Shown here piece by piece: positions 56,745-64,000 of a stretch of 64,000 nucleotides of DNA; position 1 is the first letter of the stretch, and the number at the start of each line of letters is the position of its first letter. Made by a program: the position numbers and the translations under genes. Origin of the DNA: Vibrio jasicida CAIM 1864 = LMG 25398. GTDB taxonomy: Bacteria > Pseudomonadota > Gammaproteobacteria > Enterobacterales > Vibrionaceae. Below the pieces are notes generated by a model, which did no database searches, was not told the origin of the DNA, and worked only from the letters and a program-made list of their open reading frames with translations. The DNA is taken from NCBI RefSeq assembly GCF_000400365.1, contig NZ_BAOG01000026.1:1-64000 (forward strand). Direction: 5' to 3'.

Positions 56745-56763
56745 ACCTTATTAAGACTAAGGT
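56745..56763. promoter_or_regulatory. Candidate LysR operator of the catabolic cluster
   Basis: A perfect palindrome, ACCTTA-TTAAGAC-TAAGGT, lies 28 bp before the LysR start in the spacer to ridA. Form, size and place suit a LysR autoregulatory site. Confidence 0.55.
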
Positions 56764-56790
56764 AAATAAAGGGATTGCAGAGGTTTCACC

Positions 56791-57687
56791 ATGAGTATCA
56801 AGCTTCAACAATTAAAGCATTTTGTGATGGTGGTCGAGGAAGGTGGTTTTCGAGCAGCATCACATAGAGCGAACCGCTCGCAAGCGGCGCTGTCAACGTC
56901 GATCAAAGAACTGGAAAAAAACCTAGGGCAAACGCTGTTTGAAACGGGCAATAAATCCAAACTCACTCCATTCGGTGAAATCTGTCTGCCTAAAATTATT
57001 CAATTTCTCAACATCTACAGTGCATTGGATAATGACTTGAAAGCCGCCGCCGCGGGCCAACAAGGTCGAGTACGCATCGCTAGCGTTCCCTCCGTTGCGG
57101 CTAAATTGATTCCAAGTGTTCTAGGCGCGTTTTGCGAACAGTACCCAAACGTTGAAGTCAGCTTGATTGATGATAACGCCGCTGGCGTCGAAGCCCGTTT
57201 GTTATCAGGCGAAGTCGATTTAGCGTTAGGTAACCCATCACATTTAGACGAAGGCGGTATCGAGTTTACCCCGCTAATCTCTGACCCCATTGGTGTAGTG
57301 TGTTTGAAGGACAATCCTATCGCTCAGCATCCAGAAGGGATTGAGTGGCAAACACTGTTAGAACAACCTTTTATTCGAAACGGGACTTGTACCCTACTCG
57401 ATCCCACTCCTGCGCGCGCACTAAGTGAACAAGCTTTATATTCTGTTGAAAACATCACGTCTTTATTCTCAGTTCTTGAGCTTGGTATTGGTGTCACCAC
57501 CTTGCCCAAATTAGCGTTCCCGACCAACGAAACTCGACTGGTTTGGATTCCACTGATCGATCCACCTTTGGAAAGACAAGTTGGCATCTTTACTCTGACG
57601 GATAGAACCATCTCCCCTCAGGCAAAAGCGTTTCATGATTTGTGCATTCACTACTTGAACTACCAAGAAGAAGTCGAAACTTCATAA
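56791..57687 (+). CDS. LysR-family regulator of the catabolic cluster
   Basis: A 298-residue regulator with helix-turn-helix ASHRANRSQAALSTSIKELEKNLG. The effector domain shows GRVRIASVPSVAAKLIP and DLALGNPSHL. GAGG lies before its ATG. It is divergent from the RidA-ALDH-M19-BCCT operon, so it probably controls that operon in response to the substrate or an intermediate. A palindrome in the spacer supports this. Confidence 0.92.
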   Translation: MSIKLQQLKHFVMVVEEGGFRAASHRANRSQAALSTSIKELEKNLGQTLFETGNKSKLTPFGEICLPKIIQFLNIYSALDNDLKAAAAGQQGRVRIASVPSVAAKLIPSVLGAFCEQYPNVEVSLIDDNAAGVEARLLSGEVDLALGNPSHLDEGGIEFTPLISDPIGVVCLKDNPIAQHPEGIEWQTLLEQPFIRNGTCTLLDPTPARALSEQALYSVENITSLFSVLELGIGVTTLPKLAFPTNETRLVWIPLIDPPLERQVGIFTLTDRTISPQAKAFHDLCIHYLNYQEEVETS

Positions 57688-57691
57688 GCAT

Positions 57692-57727
57692 AAAAGCCCA
57701 TGACACGTTAAGCATCAGGGGCTTTTT
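57692..57727 (+). terminator. Terminator hairpin
   Basis: AAAAGCCC (57692-57699) pairs with GGGCTTTT (57719-57726), with inner TGA/TCA pairs, then T-rich. It follows the LysR stop by a few bases and may also serve the convergent gene. Confidence 0.8.
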
Positions 57728-57750
57728 GAAATTTCATGAGTCAGAACACG

Positions 57751-58845
57751 TTACTTTCTGCGCTTGTAAACCACGCAGAAGTTGCCACGCTTGGTGCGAC
57801 ACTTAGAGCAGCGCTCGCAGTCCACTTCGGCGCGGTTACCGTCTTTCCAACGCTTGATCAATTGTGGCTCTGCTAATAACGGACGAGAAAGCGCGAAGAA
57901 TTGAATCTTAGTGTTTTCAGCCAAGTCTTCAATCGCACAGAAGTCGTTTAAGCCACCTACGGTAATTACCGGAACGTTCACATCTTGGCTGATCACTTGT
58001 CCGTACTCGTGGAAGTAGCCTTCTTCTTGTAGCGTGTAACCGTCGAACGATTCACCTACCATGGTGCTTGCATTGCCATGAATGTTACCCGATACGATGA
58101 TCGCATCCACGCCCACTTCTTCTAGCTTCTTACAAACAATGCGCGTTTCATCGAACGTCAAACCGCCATCGAAGAACTCTGTTGCTGTCAGTTTCACCAG
58201 AATCGGGAAATCGTCACCAACTAGCTTGCGTGTTTCGGCATAGATCTCCATCAAGAAACGCATGCGGTTCTCAAGGCTACCGCCGTATTGGTCTTCACGA
58301 CGGTTGTAATATGGGCTTAAGAACTGGTTGATCAAGTACGTGTGCGCCGCGTGGATTTCTACACCATCAAAGCCAGAATCTTGTGCACGCTTGCTCGCTA
58401 GCGCAAATGCTTTAACGATGTAGTCGATCTCATCTTGAGTCATCGCTTTGCCTTCAGTTTTGGTGCCGCGCTCTGGCACTTCACTTGGAGCAAAAATCAC
58501 ACGCTCGCCAACGTTGAAGGTCGTTTTTGTGCCGCCGTAAGCGATCTGCATAACGATATTAGAGTCATGCTCATGAACAAGGTCAGTCAGCTTTTTGTAT
58601 TCATCGATGAAAGAGTCGTTGTAGATCCCCATCATGCCTGCGTTCGGCTTCTCTTCTTCTACGATGTTTGCGTAGCCAGTAACGATCAGCCCCACTTCAC
58701 CTTTGGCAAGTTCTTCATAAATGTCGTACAACTTCTCGGTCATGTGACCGTCTTCTGTCGCCATATTTTCCCACGTTGCACTACGTACCAAGCGGTTCTT
58801 TAGTGTCATGTTGCCAATGCGGGCTTCTGAAAACAAAATGCTCAA
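57751..58845 (-). CDS. NADH:flavin oxidoreductase (Old Yellow Enzyme family)
   Basis: A 364-residue FMN-dependent ene-reductase. I start it at a TTG (58843-58845), which has AAGAGGA before it and gives the usual opening SILFSEARIGNMTLKNRLVRSATWE; upstream in-frame ATGs would add a hydrophobic stretch not seen in the family. Other marks are GYANIVEEEKP, HAAHTYLINQFLSPYYNRR (substrate/FMN part) and GGLNDF. The end is Cys-rich (CERCSKCRTKRGNFC), as in the YqiG-like subgroup. It reduces alpha,beta-unsaturated compounds with NAD(P)H; the natural substrate is unknown. Confidence 0.9.
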   Translation of the reverse strand: MSILFSEARIGNMTLKNRLVRSATWENMATEDGHMTEKLYDIYEELAKGEVGLIVTGYANIVEEEKPNAGMMGIYNDSFIDEYKKLTDLVHEHDSNIVMQIAYGGTKTTFNVGERVIFAPSEVPERGTKTEGKAMTQDEIDYIVKAFALASKRAQDSGFDGVEIHAAHTYLINQFLSPYYNRREDQYGGSLENRMRFLMEIYAETRKLVGDDFPILVKLTATEFFDGGLTFDETRIVCKKLEEVGVDAIIVSGNIHGNASTMVGESFDGYTLQEEGYFHEYGQVISQDVNVPVITVGGLNDFCAIEDLAENTKIQFFALSRPLLAEPQLIKRWKDGNRAEVDCERCSKCRTKRGNFCVVYKRRK

Positions 58846-59048
58846 GTCCAGTCCTCTTAAAATCTGTCTGTTTAGATGCATCACTACCGAGCAGGAACGA
58901 AAAAGGAACAGCGATACACAAAGCATGGCTGTTCCTTCTCTGAATTTCTGTTCAGTGCGATGAGCGACGCGAACCTTACCGCCGAAACCGCGGCAAAACT
59001 TTAATCTGGATTAAGGTTTGGTGAGATAAATAGGTAAGCGAACAAACT

Positions 59049-59477
59049 CTATTCTACCTCTTCGTGTTCTTTTACTGAGCATTCTGGTTGCATGATTTTT
59101 CCTTTGTTGAATGAGACTTCACAGTCGACAAGGACACTCCCACTTTGCAAATAAAAATAATCCAATACAAAAAACAGCTTAGTACCTCGTTTTCCGTAAT
59201 CTTCGACAAAAACGCCTGCAGAGTCAGTAAAAGCTAAAACCTCTTTATCTAATAGAATAGCGTTTATTTTCTTGGAGTCGTTTAGCCTATAACTGGGTGT
59301 ATCAATGGTATCTATCTCAATTAAAGGATTTATTTCCATATTGTGAATCGCAATCCGCACTAACTGCTCATTTACTCGATAGCTACTTACAGAGCTTAAA
59401 GATGCAGGGAGTGCAGCGTAAACACTATAAGGAATCAAAAAAACGATGCACATCAAGATACTTTTCAAATTAGTCAT
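59049..59477 (-). CDS. Small exported protein, candidate immunity protein
   Basis: A 142-residue protein started at MTNLKSILM (59475-59477), with AAGGTG six bases before; the longer frame to 59555 runs into the upstream gene. The signal peptide ends near VYA. The mature 120 residues have two Cys 16-17 residues apart (VDCEVSF, PECSVKE). I see no known domain. It lies 16 bp after the lysozyme-like gene and shares its AT-rich composition, which suggests a co-transcribed pair. A periplasmic protein that neutralises a co-encoded peptidoglycan hydrolase is the standard arrangement of antibacterial immunity proteins. That role is inferred. Confidence 0.75.
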   Translation of the reverse strand: MTNLKSILMCIVFLIPYSVYAALPASLSSVSSYRVNEQLVRIAIHNMEINPLIEIDTIDTPSYRLNDSKKINAILLDKEVLAFTDSAGVFVEDYGKRGTKLFFVLDYFYLQSGSVLVDCEVSFNKGKIMQPECSVKEHEEVE

Positions 59478-59493
59478 ATGAATCACCTTAAGG

Positions 59494-60408
59494 CTATTGT
59501 AGGAACTTAGCTCTAGCCTCAAATCTATCTTGAGGCACACTCTGCCAATTAGCACGGTTACTCATAACTTCTTTGAATACTCTAATATCATTCCTTACCA
59601 CAATAGGCTGAATTAATACTCTCGTTAAAGGACTGTAATCACCTCTAAATTTTAAATCAACAAGAACTTTTTTTATTTTCTCATCTAAATTATCCCAATC
59701 TGTGACTCCGTAGCGATTAACTACATCTAATTTTTTACAAATTCTAATGACTTCTGATTTTTCATAATCATAACTAATTTTAAATAGCTTAATTTGAGCA
59801 TCGGTTGTTAGCTCAAAATCTAATAAATCATTATCGATTATGAAGCTTCGCGCTTGAGCGCCTTTTAAACCTCTAGCTTTGAGTAGTATTGTGATTCTCT
59901 CTTGATTGATCCCAGAAAATGCAAGGTCACGACGAATTGTTGTGATTGATTTGAGCTTCAAATCATAACCTCTTCCTAGTGTAAGCCCTGAGTTTTCACT
60001 TGGTACATGTAGTTTTCTACTATGAAACCTACCTCCCTCATTCCCTTCCGAGTTCCAAGTTAACGCTCCTTCTTTCGGTGGACTAATTGACTTAACCGTA
60101 AACGTAGTAGCTAAGACTTCTTTAAGAGCTTTAAAAGTATTCCCATTGAGTATGACACTTTCATCTAATAGCTGTTTATGTTGGGTGGATTTCTTAAATT
60201 CAAGCAGCGATTTTGATGTTTTTTCGTCAAACACTCCAGTTATGTTGATGATAGGTAGACCCTTTTTACGATTGAAAACATTTAGAAGGGCTTGGATTTT
60301 CCTTACATCACTACTTTTGTTAGCTCTATTTTTTCCTACTGATTTCTCTATTATTAATAGCACTTTATATTGCCTAGTCGAAATATGATAAAACTCATTT
60401 ATGAACAA
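59494..60408 (-). CDS. Peptidoglycan-binding plus pesticin/T4-lysozyme-like protein, candidate antibacterial effector
   Basis: Up to 304 residues with no signal peptide and no in-frame ATG near the start. It probably begins at GTG 60363 (289 residues) or TTG 60408. Residues 23-100 (TTG numbering) look like a PG-binding domain (SVGKNRANKSSDVRKIQALLN). Residues 115-300 resemble the pesticin/T4-lysozyme-like fold: Glu121 in NSEGNEGG, Thr143 and Asp149 in GLTLGRGYDL. The Glu-Thr-Asp spacing (22 then 6) is close to pesticin (E178, T201, D207, from memory). A T6SS cargo effector would look like this, but no VgrG, Hcp or PAAR gene is nearby. The region is AT-rich, hinting at transfer. Confidence 0.72.
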   Translation of the reverse strand: MFINEFYHISTRQYKVLLIIEKSVGKNRANKSSDVRKIQALLNVFNRKKGLPIINITGVFDEKTSKSLLEFKKSTQHKQLLDESVILNGNTFKALKEVLATTFTVKSISPPKEGALTWNSEGNEGGRFHSRKLHVPSENSGLTLGRGYDLKLKSITTIRRDLAFSGINQERITILLKARGLKGAQARSFIIDNDLLDFELTTDAQIKLFKISYDYEKSEVIRICKKLDVVNRYGVTDWDNLDEKIKKVLVDLKFRGDYSPLTRVLIQPIVVRNDIRVFKEVMSNRANWQSVPQDRFEARAKFLQ

Positions 60409-60540
60409 ACATGTTAAACGTAACCAATTTAACTAGGCTGTACTTAGTAAGAAAATTTAGGCATTACTTTTTCGATACTAGCTCAATAAAAATGCAATAT
60501 ATATGTTTATCATAAAAAGCAAATCACGTAGATACGCTCT

Positions 60541-61413
60541 TTAATGAATAAACGGCAGTGGAATCAACTCTAAGCCAAGCACGCCGCTGATGCTCATTAC
60601 GACCAATAACGACACCTTAAACACCGATTTAGACCATTGGATGTAGTTGTTGTAATTCACTTTTTGGAATGTCACTCGTGTCCACATAAAGCACACCGCT
60701 GCCGAGACCGCTAAATACTCGTATCCAGCTTCACCCAGCATAAACAAACCAATAGCGACCACACCAAAAGCCACCACGTACGCTTTCATATGTTGATGTG
60801 CTTTGGTAATGCCCTCTTTAACAGGAAGAACAGGAATGCCTGCATCGCGGTAATCTTGCATGCGGAACATCGCAATCGCGTAAGAGTGCGGCATTTGCCA
60901 GAGACAAAACATGATGAAGAGTAAAATCGCTTCTAAGCTGATGTAGTTCGTCACTGCAAGGTAACCCACCAAAGGAGGAACTGCACCAGAAATACTGCCA
61001 ACTAAGGTGCCGTAAACCGAATTTCGCTTGTACCACATGGTGTAGAAGAAGACGTAAAACACGTAACCCAAGAGTACAACCACAGCCGAGAGCGGATTCA
61101 CTAGTTGAAACAGTAACGCTGTGCCATTCAACAGCAATACCAAAGCGTAAACAAACGCCGCGTCGATGTTGATGTTTCCCATCACCAATTCACGGTTTTG
61201 TGTGCGCTTCATTTTTTGGTCGATATCGCGGTCGAAGATGTTGTTCACCACGCATCCTGATGCAATCACAAGCCCGACACCAACTAACGTTGTCAGCAAC
61301 AACAGAAAGTTAGCCGGTTCTGATTTTGCGGCGAGGAAGAACCCCGCCGCAACAGAAATCAGGTTGCCGAAAATGATGCCCGGTTTAGTAATAGACAAAT
61401 AACTTTTCAGCAT
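60541..61413 (-). CDS. cyoE: Heme O synthase (protoheme IX farnesyltransferase)
   Basis: A 290-residue membrane prenyltransferase with about nine membrane segments that adds a farnesyl group to heme B for cytochrome bo3. Motifs NIFDRDIDQKMKRTQNR and YRDAGIPVLP supply the Mg-diphosphate-binding acids. It starts 8 bp downstream of the cyoD stop and ends the cyo operon. I see no clear terminator hairpin between its end and the lysozyme-like gene. Length and layout match E. coli CyoE. Confidence 0.95.
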   Translation of the reverse strand: MLKSYLSITKPGIIFGNLISVAAGFFLAAKSEPANFLLLLTTLVGVGLVIASGCVVNNIFDRDIDQKMKRTQNRELVMGNINIDAAFVYALVLLLNGTALLFQLVNPLSAVVVLLGYVFYVFFYTMWYKRNSVYGTLVGSISGAVPPLVGYLAVTNYISLEAILLFIMFCLWQMPHSYAIAMFRMQDYRDAGIPVLPVKEGITKAHQHMKAYVVAFGVVAIGLFMLGEAGYEYLAVSAAVCFMWTRVTFQKVNYNNYIQWSKSVFKVSLLVVMSISGVLGLELIPLPFIH

Positions 61414-61421
61414 ACCCTAGC

Positions 61422-61733
61422 CTACAACTTCATGTTGACGTTCATGTTGTAGATGATCCAGATCGAACCAGCGATCAGAATCAACACAACGATGGCGGTA
61501 AACATCAATGACACCACGTTCCACTGACCTTCTGACGTTTTCACTTCCATGTGCAGGAAGTACTTAAAGTGCACGAAGATCTGCACAATCGCACAACCAA
61601 ATAACACAGCATAAGTTGCGGTATCTGGCAGCACTTGCGCCCACACACAGTAGAAAGGAATCACGGTCAGGATCAGAGACGCAATAAAGCCTTTTACGTA
61701 ATCAGAGGCACCTGTATCTAGATGTTGTTCCAT
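61422..61733 (-). CDS. cyoD: Cytochrome bo3 quinol oxidase subunit IV
   Basis: A 103-residue subunit with three membrane segments. The start is [11 protein letters not shown] (61731-61733), overlapping the cyoC stop by one base (TAATG); a longer frame runs back into cyoC and is false. Typical sequence is GFIASLILTVIPF, IVQIFVHFKYFLHM and the C-terminal WIIYNMNVNMK. It stabilises the oxidase complex. Confidence 0.94.
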   Translation of the reverse strand: MEQHLDTGASDYVKGFIASLILTVIPFYCVWAQVLPDTATYAVLFGCAIVQIFVHFKYFLHMEVKTSEGQWNVVSLMFTAIVVLILIAGSIWIIYNMNVNMKL

Positions 61734-62332
61734 TACATAACCCCCAATAAGTAAACGATGGTGAATACACAAATCCAAACGATGTCTAGGAAGTGCCAAA
61801 ACAAGCTCAAGCACTGGAATCGCATCGACATGTTATCGTTCAAGCCTTTGGTTGAAAGTTGGTGGTAGCACACGGCTAGCCAGATCAAACCAAAGGTTAC
61901 GTGCAGACCGTGTGTTCCGACCAAAGTGAAGAACGCCGACAGGAATGCACTTTCTTGTGGACCATAGCCTTCAACAATCAGGTGATGAAACTCGTACACT
62001 TCCATCCCGATAAAGCCAGCACCAAGTAAGAACGTCACTTTTAACCAACGTTTTAACCCTGCAACGTCTTTGCGCTTCATCGCAATCATGCCGAAGCCAA
62101 ACGTGATACTACTGAACAACAGCAACATGGTTTCTACAAACACGAACGGCAGTTCGAAAATGTCTTTACCGGTTGGACCCGCAATAGAGCCGCTTTCTAG
62201 CACTGCGTAAGTCGCGAACAAAGTCGCAAACAATACACAGTCACTCATTAGGTAAATCCAGAAACCAAACAGCTTAATGCCTGCAGAATCATGGTGATGA
62301 TCGTGGTCGTGAACCGCAACATTAGCTTGCAT
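61733..62332 (-). CDS. cyoC: Cytochrome bo3 quinol oxidase subunit III
   Basis: A 199-residue subunit with five membrane segments of the cytochrome oxidase III family. A short His-rich N-terminus ([11 protein letters not shown]) precedes the first segment; marks are [26 protein letters not shown] and [14 protein letters not shown] segments. GGAGGTGA lies before the ATG, inside the end of cyoB. It overlaps cyoB by 11 bp. Confidence 0.95.
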   Translation of the reverse strand: MQANVAVHDHDHHHDSAGIKLFGFWIYLMSDCVLFATLFATYAVLESGSIAGPTGKDIFELPFVFVETMLLLFSSITFGFGMIAMKRKDVAGLKRWLKVTFLLGAGFIGMEVYEFHHLIVEGYGPQESAFLSAFFTLVGTHGLHVTFGLIWLAVCYHQLSTKGLNDNMSMRFQCLSLFWHFLDIVWICVFTIVYLLGVM

Positions 62333-64000
62333 AGGTCACCTCCAGATCGTCTTTCTTATCGTTGTCTTTCACTTCGTTTTTCTTCGCTTCTTCAAGTTGA
62401 GCTCTACGCTCCGCTTCAATCGCTTTGATTTCTTCAACTTCAACGTAGTAATCCACATCGTCGTTGTAGCTGTGTTGAATACAAGTCACGATGATGCCAA
62501 CAAAGCTTGCTGCTGCTAGCCACCAGATGTACCAAATCATCGCGAAGCCAAACACCAATGCCCATGCAGATACATAGATACCTGTTGGTGTGTTCTTCGG
62601 CATATGGATACGCTCGTATTCCACTTCTTTGGTTGGATCGAATTCGCCACTCTGCTTTTGGTACCAGAACGCGTCTAGCACATCACCTTTTGGTAGGTGC
62701 GCAAAATTGTAGAACGGCGGTGGTGAAGACGTCGCCCACTCAAAGGTACGACCGCCCCATGGGTCACCCGTTAGGTCACGGTTTTGTTCGCGGTCACGAA
62801 CACTCACGTAGATTTGAATGAACTGACAAGCTACGCCAAGCGCAATCACTGCCGTACCCGCTGCTGCAACTGCCAACAATGGGAAGTACTCTGGGTTAAG
62901 GTCTTGGCTTAGACGACGCGTCATGCCCATAAAGCCCAGTGCATAAAGCGGTAGGAACGCCATTAGGAAACCAACGATCCAGCAAATGAATGCACGTTTG
63001 CCCCATGTTTCGTTCATGGTGAAGCCAGTTGCTTTCGGGAACCAGTATGTGATTGCCGCGAAACAACCGAATACCACACCACCGATGATTACGTTATGGA
63101 AGTGCGCAATCAGGAACACTGAGTTGTGCAGAACAAAGTCCGCGCCCGGTACTGCCATTAGTACGCCCGTCATACCACCTACAGAGAAGGTAATTAGGAA
63201 GCCAACCGTCCACATCATCGGAGTGGTAAAGCGGATTCGGCCTTTGTACATGGTGAATAACCAGTTGAAGATCTTCACCCCGGTCGGGATAGAGATAATC
63301 ATGGTGGCGATGCCGAAGAACGCATTCACATTCGCACCTGAGCCCATGGTGAAGAAGTGATGCAGCCAAACGACGAACGCCAAAATCGTAATTACGATGG
63401 TCGCCCATACTAGTGAGGTGTAACCAAACAGCTTCTTGCGTGAGAAGGTTGCCGTTACCTCAGAGAACACACCAAAAATAGGCAATATCAGGATGTACAC
63501 TTCTGGGTGACCCCATGCCCAAATCAGGTTGACGTACATCATTACGTTGCCGCCAAGATCATTGGTGAAGAAGTGCGTACCGATGTAGCGATCCAGTGTT
63601 AGTAGCGCGATCGTTACAGTTAGGATTGGGAATGAAATGATGATTAGGATGTTGGCACACAGGGACGCCCACGTGAACACTGGCATCTTCATCATTGGCA
63701 TAGACGGTGTACGCATGCGCAAAATAGTCGCAAAGAAGTTCACGCCTGTCAGCGTGGTGCCGACACCGGATATTTGCAGCGCCCATATCCAATAATCCAC
63801 CCCAACTCCGGGGCTTGCCTCTATACCAGACAACGGCGGATACGCCAACCAACCAGTACGACCAAACTCACCCAAGCCAAGTGACATGTTGGTGAGGATC
63901 ACGCCCACAACAAACAGCCAGAAACTCAGGTTGTTTAAGTAAGGGAATGCCACATCACGCGCTCCAATTTGCAGCGGTACAATGATGTTCATCAAACCAA
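62322..64000 (-). CDS. cyoB: Cytochrome bo3 quinol oxidase subunit I, partial
   Basis: The frame is open to the window edge, so the N-terminus (about 100 residues by comparison with E. coli CyoB) and cyoA lie outside. The visible 559 or so residues align closely with E. coli CyoB. They include [14 protein letters not shown] with the CuB His and Tyr, WLHHFFTMG, and [13 protein letters not shown] with the heme ligands, plus [18 protein letters not shown]. This is the proton-pumping quinol oxidase core. The operon order cyoB-C-D-E is the usual one. The C-terminal tail is rich in Lys and Glu. Confidence 0.96.
   Translation of the reverse strand, partial: GLMNIIVPLQIGARDVAFPYLNNLSFWLFVVGVILTNMSLGLGEFGRTGWLAYPPLSGIEASPGVGVDYWIWALQISGVGTTLTGVNFFATILRMRTPSMPMMKMPVFTWASLCANILIIISFPILTVTIALLTLDRYIGTHFFTNDLGGNVMMYVNLIWAWGHPEVYILILPIFGVFSEVTATFSRKKLFGYTSLVWATIVITILAFVVWLHHFFTMGSGANVNAFFGIATMIISIPTGVKIFNWLFTMYKGRIRFTTPMMWTVGFLITFSVGGMTGVLMAVPGADFVLHNSVFLIAHFHNVIIGGVVFGCFAAITYWFPKATGFTMNETWGKRAFICWIVGFLMAFLPLYALGFMGMTRRLSQDLNPEYFPLLAVAAAGTAVIALGVACQFIQIYVSVRDREQNRDLTGDPWGGRTFEWATSSPPPFYNFAHLPKGDVLDAFWYQKQSGEFDPTKEVEYERIHMPKNTPTGIYVSAWALVFGFAMIWYIWWLAAASFVGIIVTCIQHSYNDDVDYYVEVEEIKAIEAERRAQLEEAKKNEVKDNDKKDDLEVTYAS

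Noticed and set aside
59494..60408. Prophage lysis cassette
   Set aside because: No holin, integrase or structural phage genes are near, and the downstream partner has a signal peptide but no holin-like membrane segments.

Overview
The window looks like a chromosomal segment of a marine Vibrio, most probably of the Harveyi/Parahaemolyticus group. This rests on recognisable proteins: a vibriolysin-type M4 metalloprotease, a Vibrio-type secreted M28 leucine aminopeptidase, YegD, an Art arginine transporter and a cyo quinol oxidase operon. Intergenic hairpin repeats of a kind common in Vibrio and a moderate base composition agree with it. I see no rRNA, tRNA, CRISPR array, integrase or complete insertion sequence. 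The species is an inference; no database was searched.

Layout. 1-0.9 kb: the end of a diguanylate cyclase gene and a small lipoprotein. 1.1-3.4 kb: a secreted P-domain subtilase followed by a small exported protein, arranged like the protease/chaperone pairs of Aeromonas. 3.4-7.9 kb: alkaline phosphatase, a SRPBCC/effector-binding fusion and a two-component system. 7.9-10 kb: two related exported DUF5666-type proteins and a small exported protein. 10-12.5 kb: a membrane/coiled-coil/winged-helix protein and a copper-chaperone pair. 12.7-15.3 kb: YegD, a membrane protein and a DOPA-dioxygenase-like protein. 15.9-23.4 kb: a 2-oxoacid dehydrogenase operon (E1 alpha, E1 beta, E2), then divergent ETF and ETF:ubiquinone oxidoreductase genes, separated by an array of long hairpin repeats. 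Together these would oxidise branched-chain or other acyl substrates and feed electrons to quinone. 23.6-35 kb: a sulfatase, LysR/DJ-1 and LysR/GST divergent pairs, a 21-residue leucine-rich-repeat protein, the artPJQM operon with a possible ARG box, and a PAS-GGDEF protein.

35.3-44.4 kb holds a large exported protein of unknown function, two orphan OpuAC-type binding proteins (one without a signal peptide), a DUF1254/DUF1214 pair with a divergent LysR, and a SnoaL-like protein. 44.5-48.5 kb holds two secreted peptidases, followed by about 0.8 kb of very AT-rich DNA.

49.3-57.7 kb is a coherent catabolic cluster: two uncharacterised proteins, a BCCT betaine-type transporter, an M19 dipeptidase-like enzyme, an aldehyde dehydrogenase and a RidA protein, facing a divergent LysR gene. 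It looks dedicated to uptake and breakdown of an N-containing, perhaps quaternary-amine, substrate that I cannot name. 57.7-60.4 kb holds an Old-Yellow-Enzyme homologue and an AT-rich two-gene unit: a peptidoglycan-binding plus pesticin/T4-lysozyme-like protein, then a small exported protein, which together resemble an antibacterial effector/immunity pair. The window ends inside cyoB of a cyoBCDE operon.

The strongest leads for something undescribed are the lysozyme-like effector/immunity candidate (59.0-60.4 kb), the BCCT/M19/ALDH/RidA cluster with its two unknown proteins, the LRR-DUF3859-Cys fusion, and the protease/chaperone pair.
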